64,000 nucleotides of DNA from Bradyrhizobium sp. CER78 (GCF_029846235.1 NZ_JARVWP010000019.1:1-64000), one strand, 5' to 3'. Shown: positions 8,322 to 17,084, numbered from the stretch's first letter. Program-made: numbers and translations. Notes: generated from the letters alone by a model not told the origin.

Positions 8322-8761
8322 GCGGGCAGCACAGGTACGGTCGCGACGCCGCGAACGCGACCGACCAGGGCGAGCGGATTGGCCGGCGAGCGGTCATCGG
8401 GACCAGCGCGTGCCGGCCCGGGCCAGGAAGAGATAGAACCGGAGATATCGAACCGGAGATGTCGAAGCGCTGCCATCCGCGATGGCAGCGCTTTTTCTTT
8501 GTCCGTTCGGGGCCACTCGATCAGTGCGCCCGGCGTCCGCGCGCTCCGAGCGAGCGATCTCCGCCCTGGATGGGCGCCTCGAGCCCCGGCGCGGCAAGAA
8601 GGTTGCGGCAATCTACCGGCTGCAAACCAAAACTTAATCAAGACGCAACGGTCTCGAAATAGATCATTACCTCCGAACGAACGCGCCGCCCGCTCCATTG
8701 TTGCGGCCGCGGCCTGGCTTCAGATTTTCGCGCAAGCGACGCAGTCCGGAGAAAACGCGAT
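8322..8761 (+). other. intergenic region with tandem 14-mers and a terminator
   Basis: 440 bases without a protein gene. Two near-identical 14-base direct repeats (8436-8449 and 8450-8463, GAACCGGAGATATC and GAACCGGAGATGTC) abut the strong terminator at 8465-8500. The 3' part holds the upstream region of the L,D-transpeptidase. The segment 8322-8500 could be a long 3' UTR or a small RNA released from it. Confidence 0.45.
8465..8500 (+). terminator. rho-independent terminator downstream of the PraR-like gene
   Basis: A 13-bp perfect stem (AAGCGCTGCCATC with its complement), a three-base loop and TTTTTCTTT. It lies 144 bases after the stop codon, unusually far. Confidence 0.9.
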
Positions 8762-10093
8762 ATGCAGAGAGTGACACTCGTCGTCGTGGCCACCATGCTC
8801 GCGGCTCAGCCGGCATTCGCCCAAACCGCCGGCGCGCCCGGCCCGGCTGCGGCGGTCCCGCCCCATCATGCTGTGCCGGCTGCGGCACCGGCAGCCGCCC
8901 AGCCCAGCCAGGCCAAGCCGGCTGCGGCGGCCTCGGTCGCGGAGACGCGGTCGGCTGCCGCGCTCGCGTTGTCGCACGAGCCGACCTACGACGAGGGCAG
9001 CGCCCAACGCATTCGCGACGTGGTGAAGAGCTATTCCGATCTCGCCGCCCGCGGCGGTTGGCCTACGATCGCCGCGGACGCGAAATTTGCGTTGGGCGTT
9101 CAGGGCGCCAGTGACGATCTGCTGCGCAAGCGCCTGATCATCACCGGCGACCTTGCCGCCGACAAGACCAGCGGCGCCTATGATGAAGTCGTGGCCGAGG
9201 CGGTGAAGCACTTCCAGACACGCCACGGGCTTGCGGCAACCGGCACCATAACGCCGCGCATGCTGGCTGCGCTCAACGTCCCCGTACAGAAGCGGATCAA
9301 GCAGCTCGAGGCCTCGCTGGAGCGGCTCAACCAGATGGATTTCCAGTTCGGGCAGCGCTATGTGGTCGTCAACATTCCCGCCACCTTCGCCGAGGCCGTC
9401 GAGGACGACAAGGTCGTGCGGCGCTACCGCGTGATCGTCGGCAAGACCGAGAAGCCCTCGCCGACACTGACGTCCGAGATCACCGACGTCATTTTGAATC
9501 CGACCTGGACGGTGCCGTCATCGATCACGAAGACGGAGATCGCGGCGCATATGCGCAAGGACCCGACCTATCTGTCGCGCATGCACATGGACGTGCTCGA
9601 CGCCCACGAAAACCCGATCGATCCGCATTCGGTCGACTGGTCCGCCGATCACGCGCCGAACGTCACGGTGCGTCAGCAGAGCGGTGCATGGAATGCGCTC
9701 GGCACGGTCAAGATCGACATGCCGAACTCCTATTCGGTCTACATGCACGACACCAATCAGCGCAGCCTGTTCAGCGACGACTATCGCTTCGATTCGCATG
9801 GCTGCTCGCGCGTCGACAATGTCCGCGATCTCGCGGCATGGTTGTTGAAGGACCAGCCGCAGTGGACCCGCGCCGCCATCGACGCCGCGATCGCCACCGG
9901 ACAGCGTCAGGACATCCGCATGCTGAAGAAGGTGCCGGTGGCCTGGATCTACCTCACGGCGTGGATGACGAAGGACCGCGTCATCCAGTTCCGCAACGAC
10001 GTCTACGATCAGGACCAGCAGCTCCTCGAAGCCACCGCCGAGGAAGCGGCCTTCTTCAACAAGGCCGCCGAACATCCGCTGACCACGCAGTAG
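8762..10093 (+). CDS. periplasmic L,D-transpeptidase, YcbB/LdtD type
   Basis: A cell-wall enzyme making 3-3 peptide cross-links or anchoring proteins to peptidoglycan. Residues 1-20 are a signal peptide (cleavage after AFA), followed by an Ala/Pro-rich linker to about 65. A peptidoglycan-binding segment lies near 140-175 (VAEAVKHFQTRHGLAATGTI) and the YkuD catalytic domain near 200-370, with His329 and the nucleophile Cys348 in DSHGCSRV. Length 443 is on the short side for the YcbB class but all domains are present. Monocistronic, with GGAG about 11 bases before the ATG. Confidence 0.9.
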   Translation: MQRVTLVVVATMLAAQPAFAQTAGAPGPAAAVPPHHAVPAAAPAAAQPSQAKPAAAASVAETRSAAALALSHEPTYDEGSAQRIRDVVKSYSDLAARGGWPTIAADAKFALGVQGASDDLLRKRLIITGDLAADKTSGAYDEVVAEAVKHFQTRHGLAATGTITPRMLAALNVPVQKRIKQLEASLERLNQMDFQFGQRYVVVNIPATFAEAVEDDKVVRRYRVIVGKTEKPSPTLTSEITDVILNPTWTVPSSITKTEIAAHMRKDPTYLSRMHMDVLDAHENPIDPHSVDWSADHAPNVTVRQQSGAWNALGTVKIDMPNSYSVYMHDTNQRSLFSDDYRFDSHGCSRVDNVRDLAAWLLKDQPQWTRAAIDAAIATGQRQDIRMLKKVPVAWIYLTAWMTKDRVIQFRNDVYDQDQQLLEATAEEAAFFNKAAEHPLTTQ

Positions 10094-10333
10094 AGCGCCT
10101 TCGCGGGAAAAGCGGTCGACTGGGGCCGAACATCACTACGCTCTAGCCGCTTGCCTGCGCCTCGCCATTGTGTCGCGCGGCCAATTGTCGCCCGCACATC
10201 GGGCGACCTCACAACTCCCGCATTTCCTGCGTTGAACCAGCGGCGCCAGAACCAAGTGCACGTGCCTGTCTTTTTTGTCGCAGCAACCAGGCGGCCGCAT
10301 GAACGTTTTCAGGCTTCAACCAAGGAGATTTCG

Positions 10334-10645
10334 ATGAATATCAAGCTTGCCGTTATTGGATTGGCCGCGCTCGGAAGCGCAGCGTTGATGTCCGGTGCGG
10401 CGTCGGCGCTGCCGAACGGGCTTCCGCAGGCCAGCCACATCGCAGGCGAAACGTCCAATGTCGACAAGGTGCGCCAGGTCTGCGATCGCTGGGGCCGCTG
10501 CTATTGGCAACCGGGCTACGGCTACGGACCGCGCCATCACGGATGGCATCATCGCCCGCACTTCTATCCGCGCCATCATCATCACGGGCACCGCTATCAC
10601 GGCGGACACCATGGCGGCGGGCATCACGGTGGCCACCGGCGCTAA
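10334..10645 (+). CDS. small secreted His/Gly-rich protein
   Basis: 103 residues: a signal peptide (1-25, ending ASA), a short linker, a Cys pair in VCDRWGRCYW (about 49-56) and a C-terminal tail with about 16 histidines in the last 40 residues, mixed with Gly, Arg and Tyr (PRHHHHGHRYHGGHHGGGHH). Such a tail could bind Ni, Zn or Cu in the periplasm, which is inference. The ATG has AAGGAG at ideal spacing, and a UUCG-loop terminator follows 8 bases after the stop. Similar His/Gly-tailed secreted proteins are common in Bradyrhizobium; I know no function. Confidence 0.75.
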   Translation: MNIKLAVIGLAALGSAALMSGAASALPNGLPQASHIAGETSNVDKVRQVCDRWGRCYWQPGYGYGPRHHGWHHRPHFYPRHHHHGHRYHGGHHGGGHHGGHRR

Positions 10646-10653
10646 TCATCTGC

Positions 10654-10680
10654 GAGGGGGCTTCGGCCCCCTCACCTTTT
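10654..10680 (+). terminator. rho-independent terminator with UUCG tetraloop
   Basis: GAGGGGGC, loop TTCG, GCCCCCTC, then ACCTTTT. An extra-stable C(UUCG)G hairpin ending the His-rich gene; the convergent carbamoyltransferase gene ends 18 bases further on. Confidence 0.9.
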
Positions 10681-10698
10681 AGCGCCGGAGCATGCCGG

Positions 10699-12465
10699 CT
10701 ACCTCTGTCCCGCGCGGCGGACGAGCGCGTTCTCGAGGAACAGATACTCGATGCCGGTGCCGAGGAAGGTGTCGATGGCCTCGCGCGGGGTGTTGACGAT
10801 CGGCTGCCCTTTCACGTTGAAGCTCGTGTTCAGCACCATCTCGCGGCCGGTCGTCCGGCCGACGGCCCGCAGCAGCGCGTGGAATTCCGGATTGTCCCTG
10901 ACGTCAACCGTCTGCACCCGGGCCGAGCCGTTGACATGCGTGATCGCCGGCAGCGCGGCGCGGTGCTCGGGGCGCACGTCGGCGGTCATGATCATGTAGG
11001 GAAGCTCGAGCCCCTTCGGCACCTCAAACCAGCGATGCACCTCTTCGAGGCTGACCGCCGGCGCGAACGGGCGGAAGGCTTCGCGCATCTTGACCATCGC
11101 GTTGATACGGTCGCGCATCTCCGGATGGCCGGGGTCGGCCAGGATGCTGCGGTGCCCCAGCGCGCGGGGGCCGAACTCCATGCGTCCGCGGTACCAGCCG
11201 AGCACGCGTCCGGCCGCGATCAGGCTCGCCGCCACCGCGCAGGTCTCGTCGATATCCGGAAAACGCGTGATCTCGAGCCGGCCGGCGGTCTCGGCGAGCG
11301 CTGTGTCGATCTCGGTCTGCGCATGTGCGGGGCCGAGGAAGGGCACCGGCATCCGGACATTCTTCACGCCGCGATCGCGCGATGCCGACCAGAGCGCGGC
11401 GCCGAGCGCCGAGCCGTCGTCGCCGGCGGCCGGCTGGACGTAGATCTCATCGAACAGATCGGACTGCAGCAGGCGGCCGTTGGCGGTGCAGTTGAGCGCG
11501 ACGCCGCCCGCCATCGCGAGCCTGCGCAGGCCGGTGCGGCGGCCGAAATGACCGCAGATGTGGAGCATCACCCGGTCGAGACATTCCTGCAGCGCCGCGG
11601 CGACGTCGCGATGGTCGTCAGTGACGTCGCTGTCGGGTGCGCGGGCCGGGATCAGGTGCTCGCCGAGATGGCGTCGCGTCGCGCCGTAGGTTTCGCGATC
11701 GTGCCGCTCGGTATTGAGGCGGAGCAGTGGAATCCGGATCAGGCCGTCGTCGCGCAGCTCCACGGTCCGCTCGAAGAAGGCACGGTGCCGGGCGGGCTCG
11801 CCGTAGGGAGCAAGACCCATGATCTTGTATTCGTCGGAGTTGAAATCGAAGCCGAGATGCAGCGTCAGGGTGGAATAGAAGATGCCGATGGAATCCTGGG
11901 CGGTGATTTCCGCGAGCTTGTCGATCGCGTTGTCGTGCGCGTGATAGACGATGACGGCGTGGACCTCGCCCATGCCGTCGAGCACCACCACCAGGCACTC
12001 GTCCCATCCGGAGGTGTAGTAGGCGCTGGCGGCGTGGGACAGGTGATGGTTGACGTGGTGAACCTTGCCGGCGGGAATTCCGGGCAGGTGCTCGTCCACC
12101 TGCGCGAGCAGTTTTTCGCGCGAGTACACCTCCCTGTATTGCCGGGCGGAGGTCGGATCCAGCATGAAGGCGGCTTTGTAAGGCGCATAGTCGAAGCCGT
12201 GGGAGATCACGTCGATGTCTGCCGGCTTCAGGCCGGAGGTCTCCAGGCAGTAGCTGATCGCGCCGATCGGGAAATCGCCGGTGTGCTTCTTGCGGCTGAA
12301 GCGCTCCTCGGCAGCACCGGCGACAATCCTGCCGTCGACCACCAGCACCGCGGCCGAATCGTGGCCCTGGGAGATCCGATATTCGCGTTCCTCAAGGCCC
12401 GGCCAGTGCTGCTTCTTGAAGGGGATCGAGCTCTCGAATCCACTGATGCCGATTACTTTCGCCAT
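10699..12465 (-). CDS. NodU/CmcH/TobZ-family O-carbamoyltransferase
   Basis: Transfers a carbamoyl group from carbamoyl phosphate, through carbamoyl-AMP, to a hydroxyl of a sugar or other small molecule. The 588 residues contain the Kae1-like N-terminal domain with the metal-binding HLSHA (in VNHHLSHAASAYY) and AGGVALNC, and the C-terminal domain with FGPRALGHRSILADP and VLNTSFNVKGQPI. The start at 12465 (MAKVIGISGF) has AGGGGG nine bases before; the frame stays open up to 12504. The gene points away from the monooxygenase/adenylation operon (256 bases between starts), and I infer that it belongs to the same small-molecule pathway. No nod genes are present, so Nod-factor carbamoylation (NodU) is unlikely from context. 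Confidence 0.88.
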   Translation of the reverse strand: MAKVIGISGFESSIPFKKQHWPGLEEREYRISQGHDSAAVLVVDGRIVAGAAEERFSRKKHTGDFPIGAISYCLETSGLKPADIDVISHGFDYAPYKAAFMLDPTSARQYREVYSREKLLAQVDEHLPGIPAGKVHHVNHHLSHAASAYYTSGWDECLVVVLDGMGEVHAVIVYHAHDNAIDKLAEITAQDSIGIFYSTLTLHLGFDFNSDEYKIMGLAPYGEPARHRAFFERTVELRDDGLIRIPLLRLNTERHDRETYGATRRHLGEHLIPARAPDSDVTDDHRDVAAALQECLDRVMLHICGHFGRRTGLRRLAMAGGVALNCTANGRLLQSDLFDEIYVQPAAGDDGSALGAALWSASRDRGVKNVRMPVPFLGPAHAQTEIDTALAETAGRLEITRFPDIDETCAVAASLIAAGRVLGWYRGRMEFGPRALGHRSILADPGHPEMRDRINAMVKMREAFRPFAPAVSLEEVHRWFEVPKGLELPYMIMTADVRPEHRAALPAITHVNGSARVQTVDVRDNPEFHALLRAVGRTTGREMVLNTSFNVKGQPIVNTPREAIDTFLGTGIEYLFLENALVRRAGQR

Positions 12466-12721
12466 ATTCAACAACCCCCTGGACGGATTGCGCTCAAGGG
12501 ACATGCGAGCAGGTTCCGCGGCATCGTCGCAGAGAGGCCGGGAAAATCAAAGTCCGCAAAAGTGCTGCGCCGCCGCCCCGGAATAGTCGTCCGGGCAGCC
12601 GTCACCATCACTTGACGGAGTACCACCTTTGCGTCGGGAGAGCTCCCGAACGCATATGCTACCGTCACGGGGTCTTCCGCCAAATCACGGCGTCCGTACG
12701 CCTTTCGCATGGAGGTGGACG

Positions 12722-13792
12722 ATGGATGCGGTGTCCGATATTCGCTTCGAAGTCTTCAGCACGTGCCCGCAATCCAGCGCGGTCCCGGCGGCGGATTATG
12801 TCGAACGGGTTCAGTCGGTCGCTCGCTGGAGCGAAGAGGCAGGCTGCAAGGGGATCCTGGTCTACACGGAGAATTCCCTGGTCGATCCCTGGCTTGTCTC
12901 GCAGGTCATCCTGCAGAGCACCAGGGAGCTCTGTCCGCTGGTGGCGGTGCAGCCGGTCTACATGCATCCGTACAGCGTCGCCAAGATGGTGAGTTCGCTC
13001 GCGCATATGTACGGGCGCCGGCTCTATCTGAACATGGTCGCAGGCGGCTACACGACCGAGCTGGCGGCGCTCGGCGACGCGACGGCGCACGACAAGCGCT
13101 ACGCAAGGCTCATCGAGTACACCGGCATCATCAAGCTGCTGCTCGAGAACGCCGAGCCGGTGACCTTCGAAGGGGAATCCCATGCCATCCGCAATCTGCG
13201 GATGACGCCACCGCTGCCGCGGGAGCTGCTGCCCGGCATGTTCGTGTCCGGATCCTCTGAAGCGGGGCTCGCGGCCGCCAAGGCGCTGGGCGCGACGCCT
13301 GTGAAGTATCCCAAGCCGGCCGCAGAGCATGTGCAGGCGGACGCCGCCGACTGCACCGGCTCGGGCATCCGCGTCGGCATCATCGCCCGCGCGAGCGCCG
13401 AGGAGGCCTGGCGGGTCGCACACGCGCGCTTCCCGACCGACAAGAAGGGGCAACTCGCGCACAAGCTGGCCATGAAGGTCTCGGACTCGGCGTGGCACAA
13501 GCAGATGTCCGATCTCGCGGCCGAGACCGCAGTCCAGAACACGCCCTATTGGCTGGTGCCGTTCGAGAACTACAAGACCTTCTGCCCGTATCTGGTCGGC
13601 GACTACGGTGTCGTCTCCGACGAGCTCGCGCGCTACGCCGCGGCCGGCTACGGAACGTTCATCCTGGACATTCCACCCACCCGCGAGGAACTGGTCCATA
13701 CGGGCGAGGTCTTCGCACAGGCGCTGACGAAGGCCCGGCATCTGAAGTCGTTCGCGCTTCGCGATCCGGCGGGTCAGGGCCTCGCAGGCTAG
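12722..13792 (+). CDS. luciferase-like (LLM) flavin-dependent monooxygenase
   Basis: A 356-residue FMN- or F420-type bacterial-luciferase-fold oxidoreductase; the alkanesulfonate-monooxygenase branch seems closest. Seen: a TIM-barrel pattern with FEVFSTCPQSS at strand 1, SVARWSEEAGCKGILVY, PLVAVQPVYMHPYSVAKMVS, RLYLNMVAGGY and GMFVSGSSEAGLAAAKALGA. The ATG at 12722 is preceded by GGAGGTGG. It is the first gene of a four-gene operon; the adenylation gene starts 10 bases downstream. Enzymes of this fold in biosynthetic clusters hydroxylate carrier-bound or free substrates, so I infer a tailoring step on an aminoacyl carrier; the substrate cannot be read from the sequence. Confidence 0.82.
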   Translation: MDAVSDIRFEVFSTCPQSSAVPAADYVERVQSVARWSEEAGCKGILVYTENSLVDPWLVSQVILQSTRELCPLVAVQPVYMHPYSVAKMVSSLAHMYGRRLYLNMVAGGYTTELAALGDATAHDKRYARLIEYTGIIKLLLENAEPVTFEGESHAIRNLRMTPPLPRELLPGMFVSGSSEAGLAAAKALGATPVKYPKPAAEHVQADAADCTGSGIRVGIIARASAEEAWRVAHARFPTDKKGQLAHKLAMKVSDSAWHKQMSDLAAETAVQNTPYWLVPFENYKTFCPYLVGDYGVVSDELARYAAAGYGTFILDIPPTREELVHTGEVFAQALTKARHLKSFALRDPAGQGLAG

Positions 13793-13802
13793 GCAATCGT
13801 CA

Positions 13803-15410
13803 ATGGAGTTGCGCGCGGACGGATCACGGTGGGGATTGTGGACGGGCTTCCTGCGTTCGGCGAAACTGTTTCCCGACCGCCCCGCCGTCGTCGCGCAGGG
13901 CACATCGCTGTCGTATCGGCAGCTTCGCGAGCTCGCCGTCCGAATCGCCGCCTGCATCCAGACGCATCGCATGGCGTCGTGGACGCCCCTCACCGCTGTG
14001 TTCGCGCATCGCAGCACAACGGCCTTCGCCGGCGTGCTCGGATCGCTTCTGGCCGGAAACGGCTACGTGCCGCTGAACCGTACCTTCCCGGTCGAGCGCA
14101 CGAGGTCGATGCTCGTCCGCTCCGAGTGTCGCTCGATCATCGTCGACGCGGAATCCCTGCCGCAAATGGACGCGCTCATGGCGGGCGCGGACGAACCGCT
14201 GCTGGTGATCGCGCCCGATCTCGCGGATCCATGCGCCTACCGCGAACGCTGGCCGCGGCACGTCGTCGTCGGCTCCGCCGATCTCGAAGGCTATGCCGAC
14301 TGGCGCGAGCCGGACGTGCCCGAAGACGCGATCGCCTATCTGCTGTTCACCTCCGGCAGCACCGGGGTCCCGAAAGGCGTGATGGTCGCGCATCGCAACG
14401 TCATGGCCTATGTCGATCACGCCGCGGAGCGCTTCGCCATCACCGAGCGGGACGTCGTCTCGCAGACCTTCGACATGACGTTCGACCTGTCGGCGTCCGA
14501 CATGTTCGTGGCGTGGGAACGCGGCGCATGTGTGTGCTGCCCCTCGCAGAAGACGCTGCTCAATCCGGGCCGGTTCATCCGCGAGCAGGCGCTGACGGTC
14601 TGGTTCTCGGTGCCCTCGATGGCCGCGCTGATGAAGCAATGCGGTCTGCTGAAGCCGGGAGGGTTTCCCTCGCTCAGGCTGAGCCTGTTCTGCGGCGAGC
14701 CGCTGCCCGTCAGCAGCGTCGAGGCCTGGGCGATAGCCGCGCCGAACAGCATCGTGGAAAACATCTACGGCCCCACCGAATTGACCATCGCGTGCACCGG
14801 CTACCGGTGGGATCCGAAGCGGACGCCGGCTGAGTCTGAGATGGGGATCGTGCCGATCGGCGCTCCGTTCCCAGGCATGGACGTGCTCGTCGTCGACGAG
14901 CATCTGGACGAGGTCGAACCGGGCGCGGACGGCGAGCTCTTGATGCGCGGTCCGCAGATGTCGCTCGGCTACTGGAAGGATCCCGGAAAGACCGCCGCAG
15001 CGTTCGTCGTCCCGCCTGGACGAAACGACGTGTTCTACCGCACCGGCGACCGCGTGCGCCGGCCCGCCGGCGATGGTCCCCTCACCCATCTCGGTCGCAT
15101 GGATTCCCAGGTGAAGATCCTCGGGCACAGGGTGGAGTTCGGCGAGGTCGAGGCGGTGGTGCGCGAAGCCTCGGGCATCGACGGCGTCGTTGCGATCGGC
15201 TGGCCCATCACCTCGAGCGGCTATGGCGGCATCGAGGTGCTCATCGAAGGCGGGCCGGTCGATCTCGACGGGCTTCGCGCGGCGGTCGCCGCCCGACTGC
15301 CGGACTACATGGTCCCGAGACGATGGCACGTCCGCGGCCGGTTGCCCCGCAACGCCAACGGCAAATACGACCGCAAGGCCATGCCGGCGGTCTTGGGAGA
15401 CTGTCAATGA
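13803..15410 (+). CDS. stand-alone amino-acid adenylation domain (NRPS/DltA-like)
   Basis: Activates an amino or other carboxylic acid as an adenylate and loads it on the carrier encoded next. Core motifs are all present in 535 residues: A3 LLFTSGSTGVPKGV (181-193), A5 NIYGPTE (320-326), A7 YRTGD (412-416), A8 around 429-448 and A10 with the catalytic Lys521 in NGKYDRK. The Asp that binds the substrate amino group in NRPS A domains is present (Asp228 in FDLSASD). My hand alignment to GrsA gives pocket residues D-L-S-S-L-C-I-I-A, which I cannot assign. No condensation or thioesterase domain is attached. The stop overlaps the carrier start (ATGA), implying translational coupling. Confidence 0.9.
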   Translation: MELRADGSRWGLWTGFLRSAKLFPDRPAVVAQGTSLSYRQLRELAVRIAACIQTHRMASWTPLTAVFAHRSTTAFAGVLGSLLAGNGYVPLNRTFPVERTRSMLVRSECRSIIVDAESLPQMDALMAGADEPLLVIAPDLADPCAYRERWPRHVVVGSADLEGYADWREPDVPEDAIAYLLFTSGSTGVPKGVMVAHRNVMAYVDHAAERFAITERDVVSQTFDMTFDLSASDMFVAWERGACVCCPSQKTLLNPGRFIREQALTVWFSVPSMAALMKQCGLLKPGGFPSLRLSLFCGEPLPVSSVEAWAIAAPNSIVENIYGPTELTIACTGYRWDPKRTPAESEMGIVPIGAPFPGMDVLVVDEHLDEVEPGADGELLMRGPQMSLGYWKDPGKTAAAFVVPPGRNDVFYRTGDRVRRPAGDGPLTHLGRMDSQVKILGHRVEFGEVEAVVREASGIDGVVAIGWPITSSGYGGIEVLIEGGPVDLDGLRAAVAARLPDYMVPRRWHVRGRLPRNANGKYDRKAMPAVLGDCQ

Positions 15411-15688
15411 ACGGTCCGACCACCGACGACGTCCGCGCCTTCTTCGGAGCCTTCCTCAACCGGAAGCTGGAGGATCGCGGACAGCGCCCGTTGCGCGACC
15501 TCCCCGACGACTACGACCTGCTGCTGTCCGGGGCACTCGATTCGCTGGCCTTCGTCGAGATGATGATGGCGGCGGGCGAGCACTTCGACAGGGAGATCGA
15601 TTTCGAGAACCTCGACCCCGAACAGATGACGCTGATCGGGCCCTTGTGCCTTTTCGTGTCGGAGCAGTTGAGGCCGCATCCGTCATGA
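15407..15688 (+). CDS. free-standing acyl/peptidyl carrier protein
   Basis: A 93-residue acidic carrier. The phosphopantetheine attachment site is Ser46 in LLSGALDSLAFVEM, in the helix-2 context of ACP/PCP/DltC proteins. The ATG overlaps the adenylation gene stop and its own stop overlaps the next start, both ATGA. I infer that it receives the activated acid from the adenylation enzyme next door. No phosphopantetheinyl transferase gene lies in the window, so a housekeeping one must activate it. Confidence 0.85.
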   Translation: MNGPTTDDVRAFFGAFLNRKLEDRGQRPLRDLPDDYDLLLSGALDSLAFVEMMMAAGEHFDREIDFENLDPEQMTLIGPLCLFVSEQLRPHPS

Positions 15689-17013
15689 CGCAAATGGAAC
15701 TGCCCCGGGGCTCGCATACCGGACGGTACCGTGATGGGAAGCGCATCGCGCCCAGGGAGGGATTGATGGCAGGGACCGCTGCGCCGGCGCGAATTCTGAC
15801 GCACTCAAAGTATCATGCCGCCGACATCCTGCTCCGGCTCCTGGAGAGCCGGCGGCGTCCCTCGTCCGGTCAAGCCGAAACGGCGCCGCTGCCCGGAAGC
15901 GCGGTGGCGCCGGCGAAGCAGCGCGAGGTCCAGTTCGCAGATTTCGCAAGCATCGCACGGCTGAAGGAACGTGGCGGACTTGCGAAAGACACTCTCGAGA
16001 ACTGGCATCGGCTATGGCGGCAAAATCCTGCGATGGTCGCCGTCAAATCGCAACCCAGCATGGGGTGGGTGCTGGAGACCGCCGAAGGGATTGTCGGATA
16101 CCAGGGAAGCGTCCCCGTACTCTATCAGTTCGAGAACCGAACGATGATCGCCGCGACAGCCGCTGGCCTGGTGATCGAGCCGGCCTACCGCACGCGCTGT
16201 ATCGGCCTGCTGGCTTCGTTCTTCCGACAGCGAGATGTTGCCCTGTTCGTGATCACGCACTCGACCGCGTCCGTGGTCAATCAGTCAAAAGCCCTTCATG
16301 CAAGGTCGCTGCCTCGCCCCGACCACGACAAGGTGCTGTTCTGGATCCTGAATGTCCATGAATTCGCGCGAGTGCTCGCGGCGAAGTTTGGCCTCGCGAG
16401 CGGAATGGAGGCGGCCGGAGCCTTCCTCGCTTCGTCGGTCCTGCGGCTGGACTCGCTCCGCCGCGGACCACAGAGCCGTCCGTCGAGCAAAATAACGCAA
16501 GTCGACGTGAACGACATTGGGGACGAATTTGACGCGCTGTGGCGGCGCAAGTTGGGCGAGGCACCTCGGTTGCTGGCGGACCGAAGTCCCGCCTCTCTCA
16601 GGTGGCACTTCACGCTCCCGGGAAGCTCTTCGACGGTTGCAGTGCTCTGCTACCATCGATTCCAGCGCCTGGCAGGGTATGCCGTCGTGCTGCATGCCGT
16701 CGATCGCGAGACCGGCTTGCGACGGTCGATGCTCGCCGACATTCTGGTGGAGCAGGACGACCCGGACGTGACCGAGGCGCTGCTCGATGCGGTCTATTCG
16801 GACGCGGTCGCTTCGGGCGGTCATCTCTTCGAGGTGATCGGCCTACCTGAACACGTCAGGCAGATCCTGATGAGATGGCATCCCTACGTCAGGACCTACC
16901 CGACCGATCCGCTCGTCTACAAGACGACGGATGAGGCCCTTGCCCGGACCCTCGCGGACGAGAACGCCTGGTACGCCGGCCCGTTTGATGGCGACGCAAC
17001 GCTGCTGCCGTGA
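15685..17013 (+). CDS. putative GNAT-like acyltransferase
   Basis: A 442-residue protein I recognise only weakly. Two segments resemble acyl-CoA N-acyltransferase folds: residues about 115-190 (MGWVLETAEGIVGYQGSVPV, then MIAATAAGLVIEPAYRTRCIG and LLASFFRQ) and about 310-400 (LRWHFTLP, LAGYAVVLHAVDRE, MLADILVEQDD). That would make a tandem GNAT/FemAB-like protein. No signal peptide or membrane helix. The start at 15685 overlaps the carrier stop; later Met codons (for example MAGTAA) are possible. As the last gene of the cassette it may release or transfer the carrier-bound acyl group, which is inference from position. Confidence 0.55.
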   Translation: MTQMELPRGSHTGRYRDGKRIAPREGLMAGTAAPARILTHSKYHAADILLRLLESRRRPSSGQAETAPLPGSAVAPAKQREVQFADFASIARLKERGGLAKDTLENWHRLWRQNPAMVAVKSQPSMGWVLETAEGIVGYQGSVPVLYQFENRTMIAATAAGLVIEPAYRTRCIGLLASFFRQRDVALFVITHSTASVVNQSKALHARSLPRPDHDKVLFWILNVHEFARVLAAKFGLASGMEAAGAFLASSVLRLDSLRRGPQSRPSSKITQVDVNDIGDEFDALWRRKLGEAPRLLADRSPASLRWHFTLPGSSSTVAVLCYHRFQRLAGYAVVLHAVDRETGLRRSMLADILVEQDDPDVTEALLDAVYSDAVASGGHLFEVIGLPEHVRQILMRWHPYVRTYPTDPLVYKTTDEALARTLADENAWYAGPFDGDATLLP

Positions 17014-17084
17014 CGCCTCGGGTCAGCCGGCGCGGCGGAGCTCCGCGAGCACCTCGGCATGACGAGTTGGAGATTGTACCTCGC

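Noticed and set aside
10699..12465. nodU and a nodulation gene region
   Set aside because: The carbamoyltransferase family fits NodU, but no nod box, nodABC or other symbiosis gene lies in the window, and the adjacent operon points to small-molecule biosynthesis.
10504..12615. Long antisense open frame opposite the carbamoyltransferase gene
   Set aside because: No domain, antisense composition, and it covers a gene with clear family motifs.
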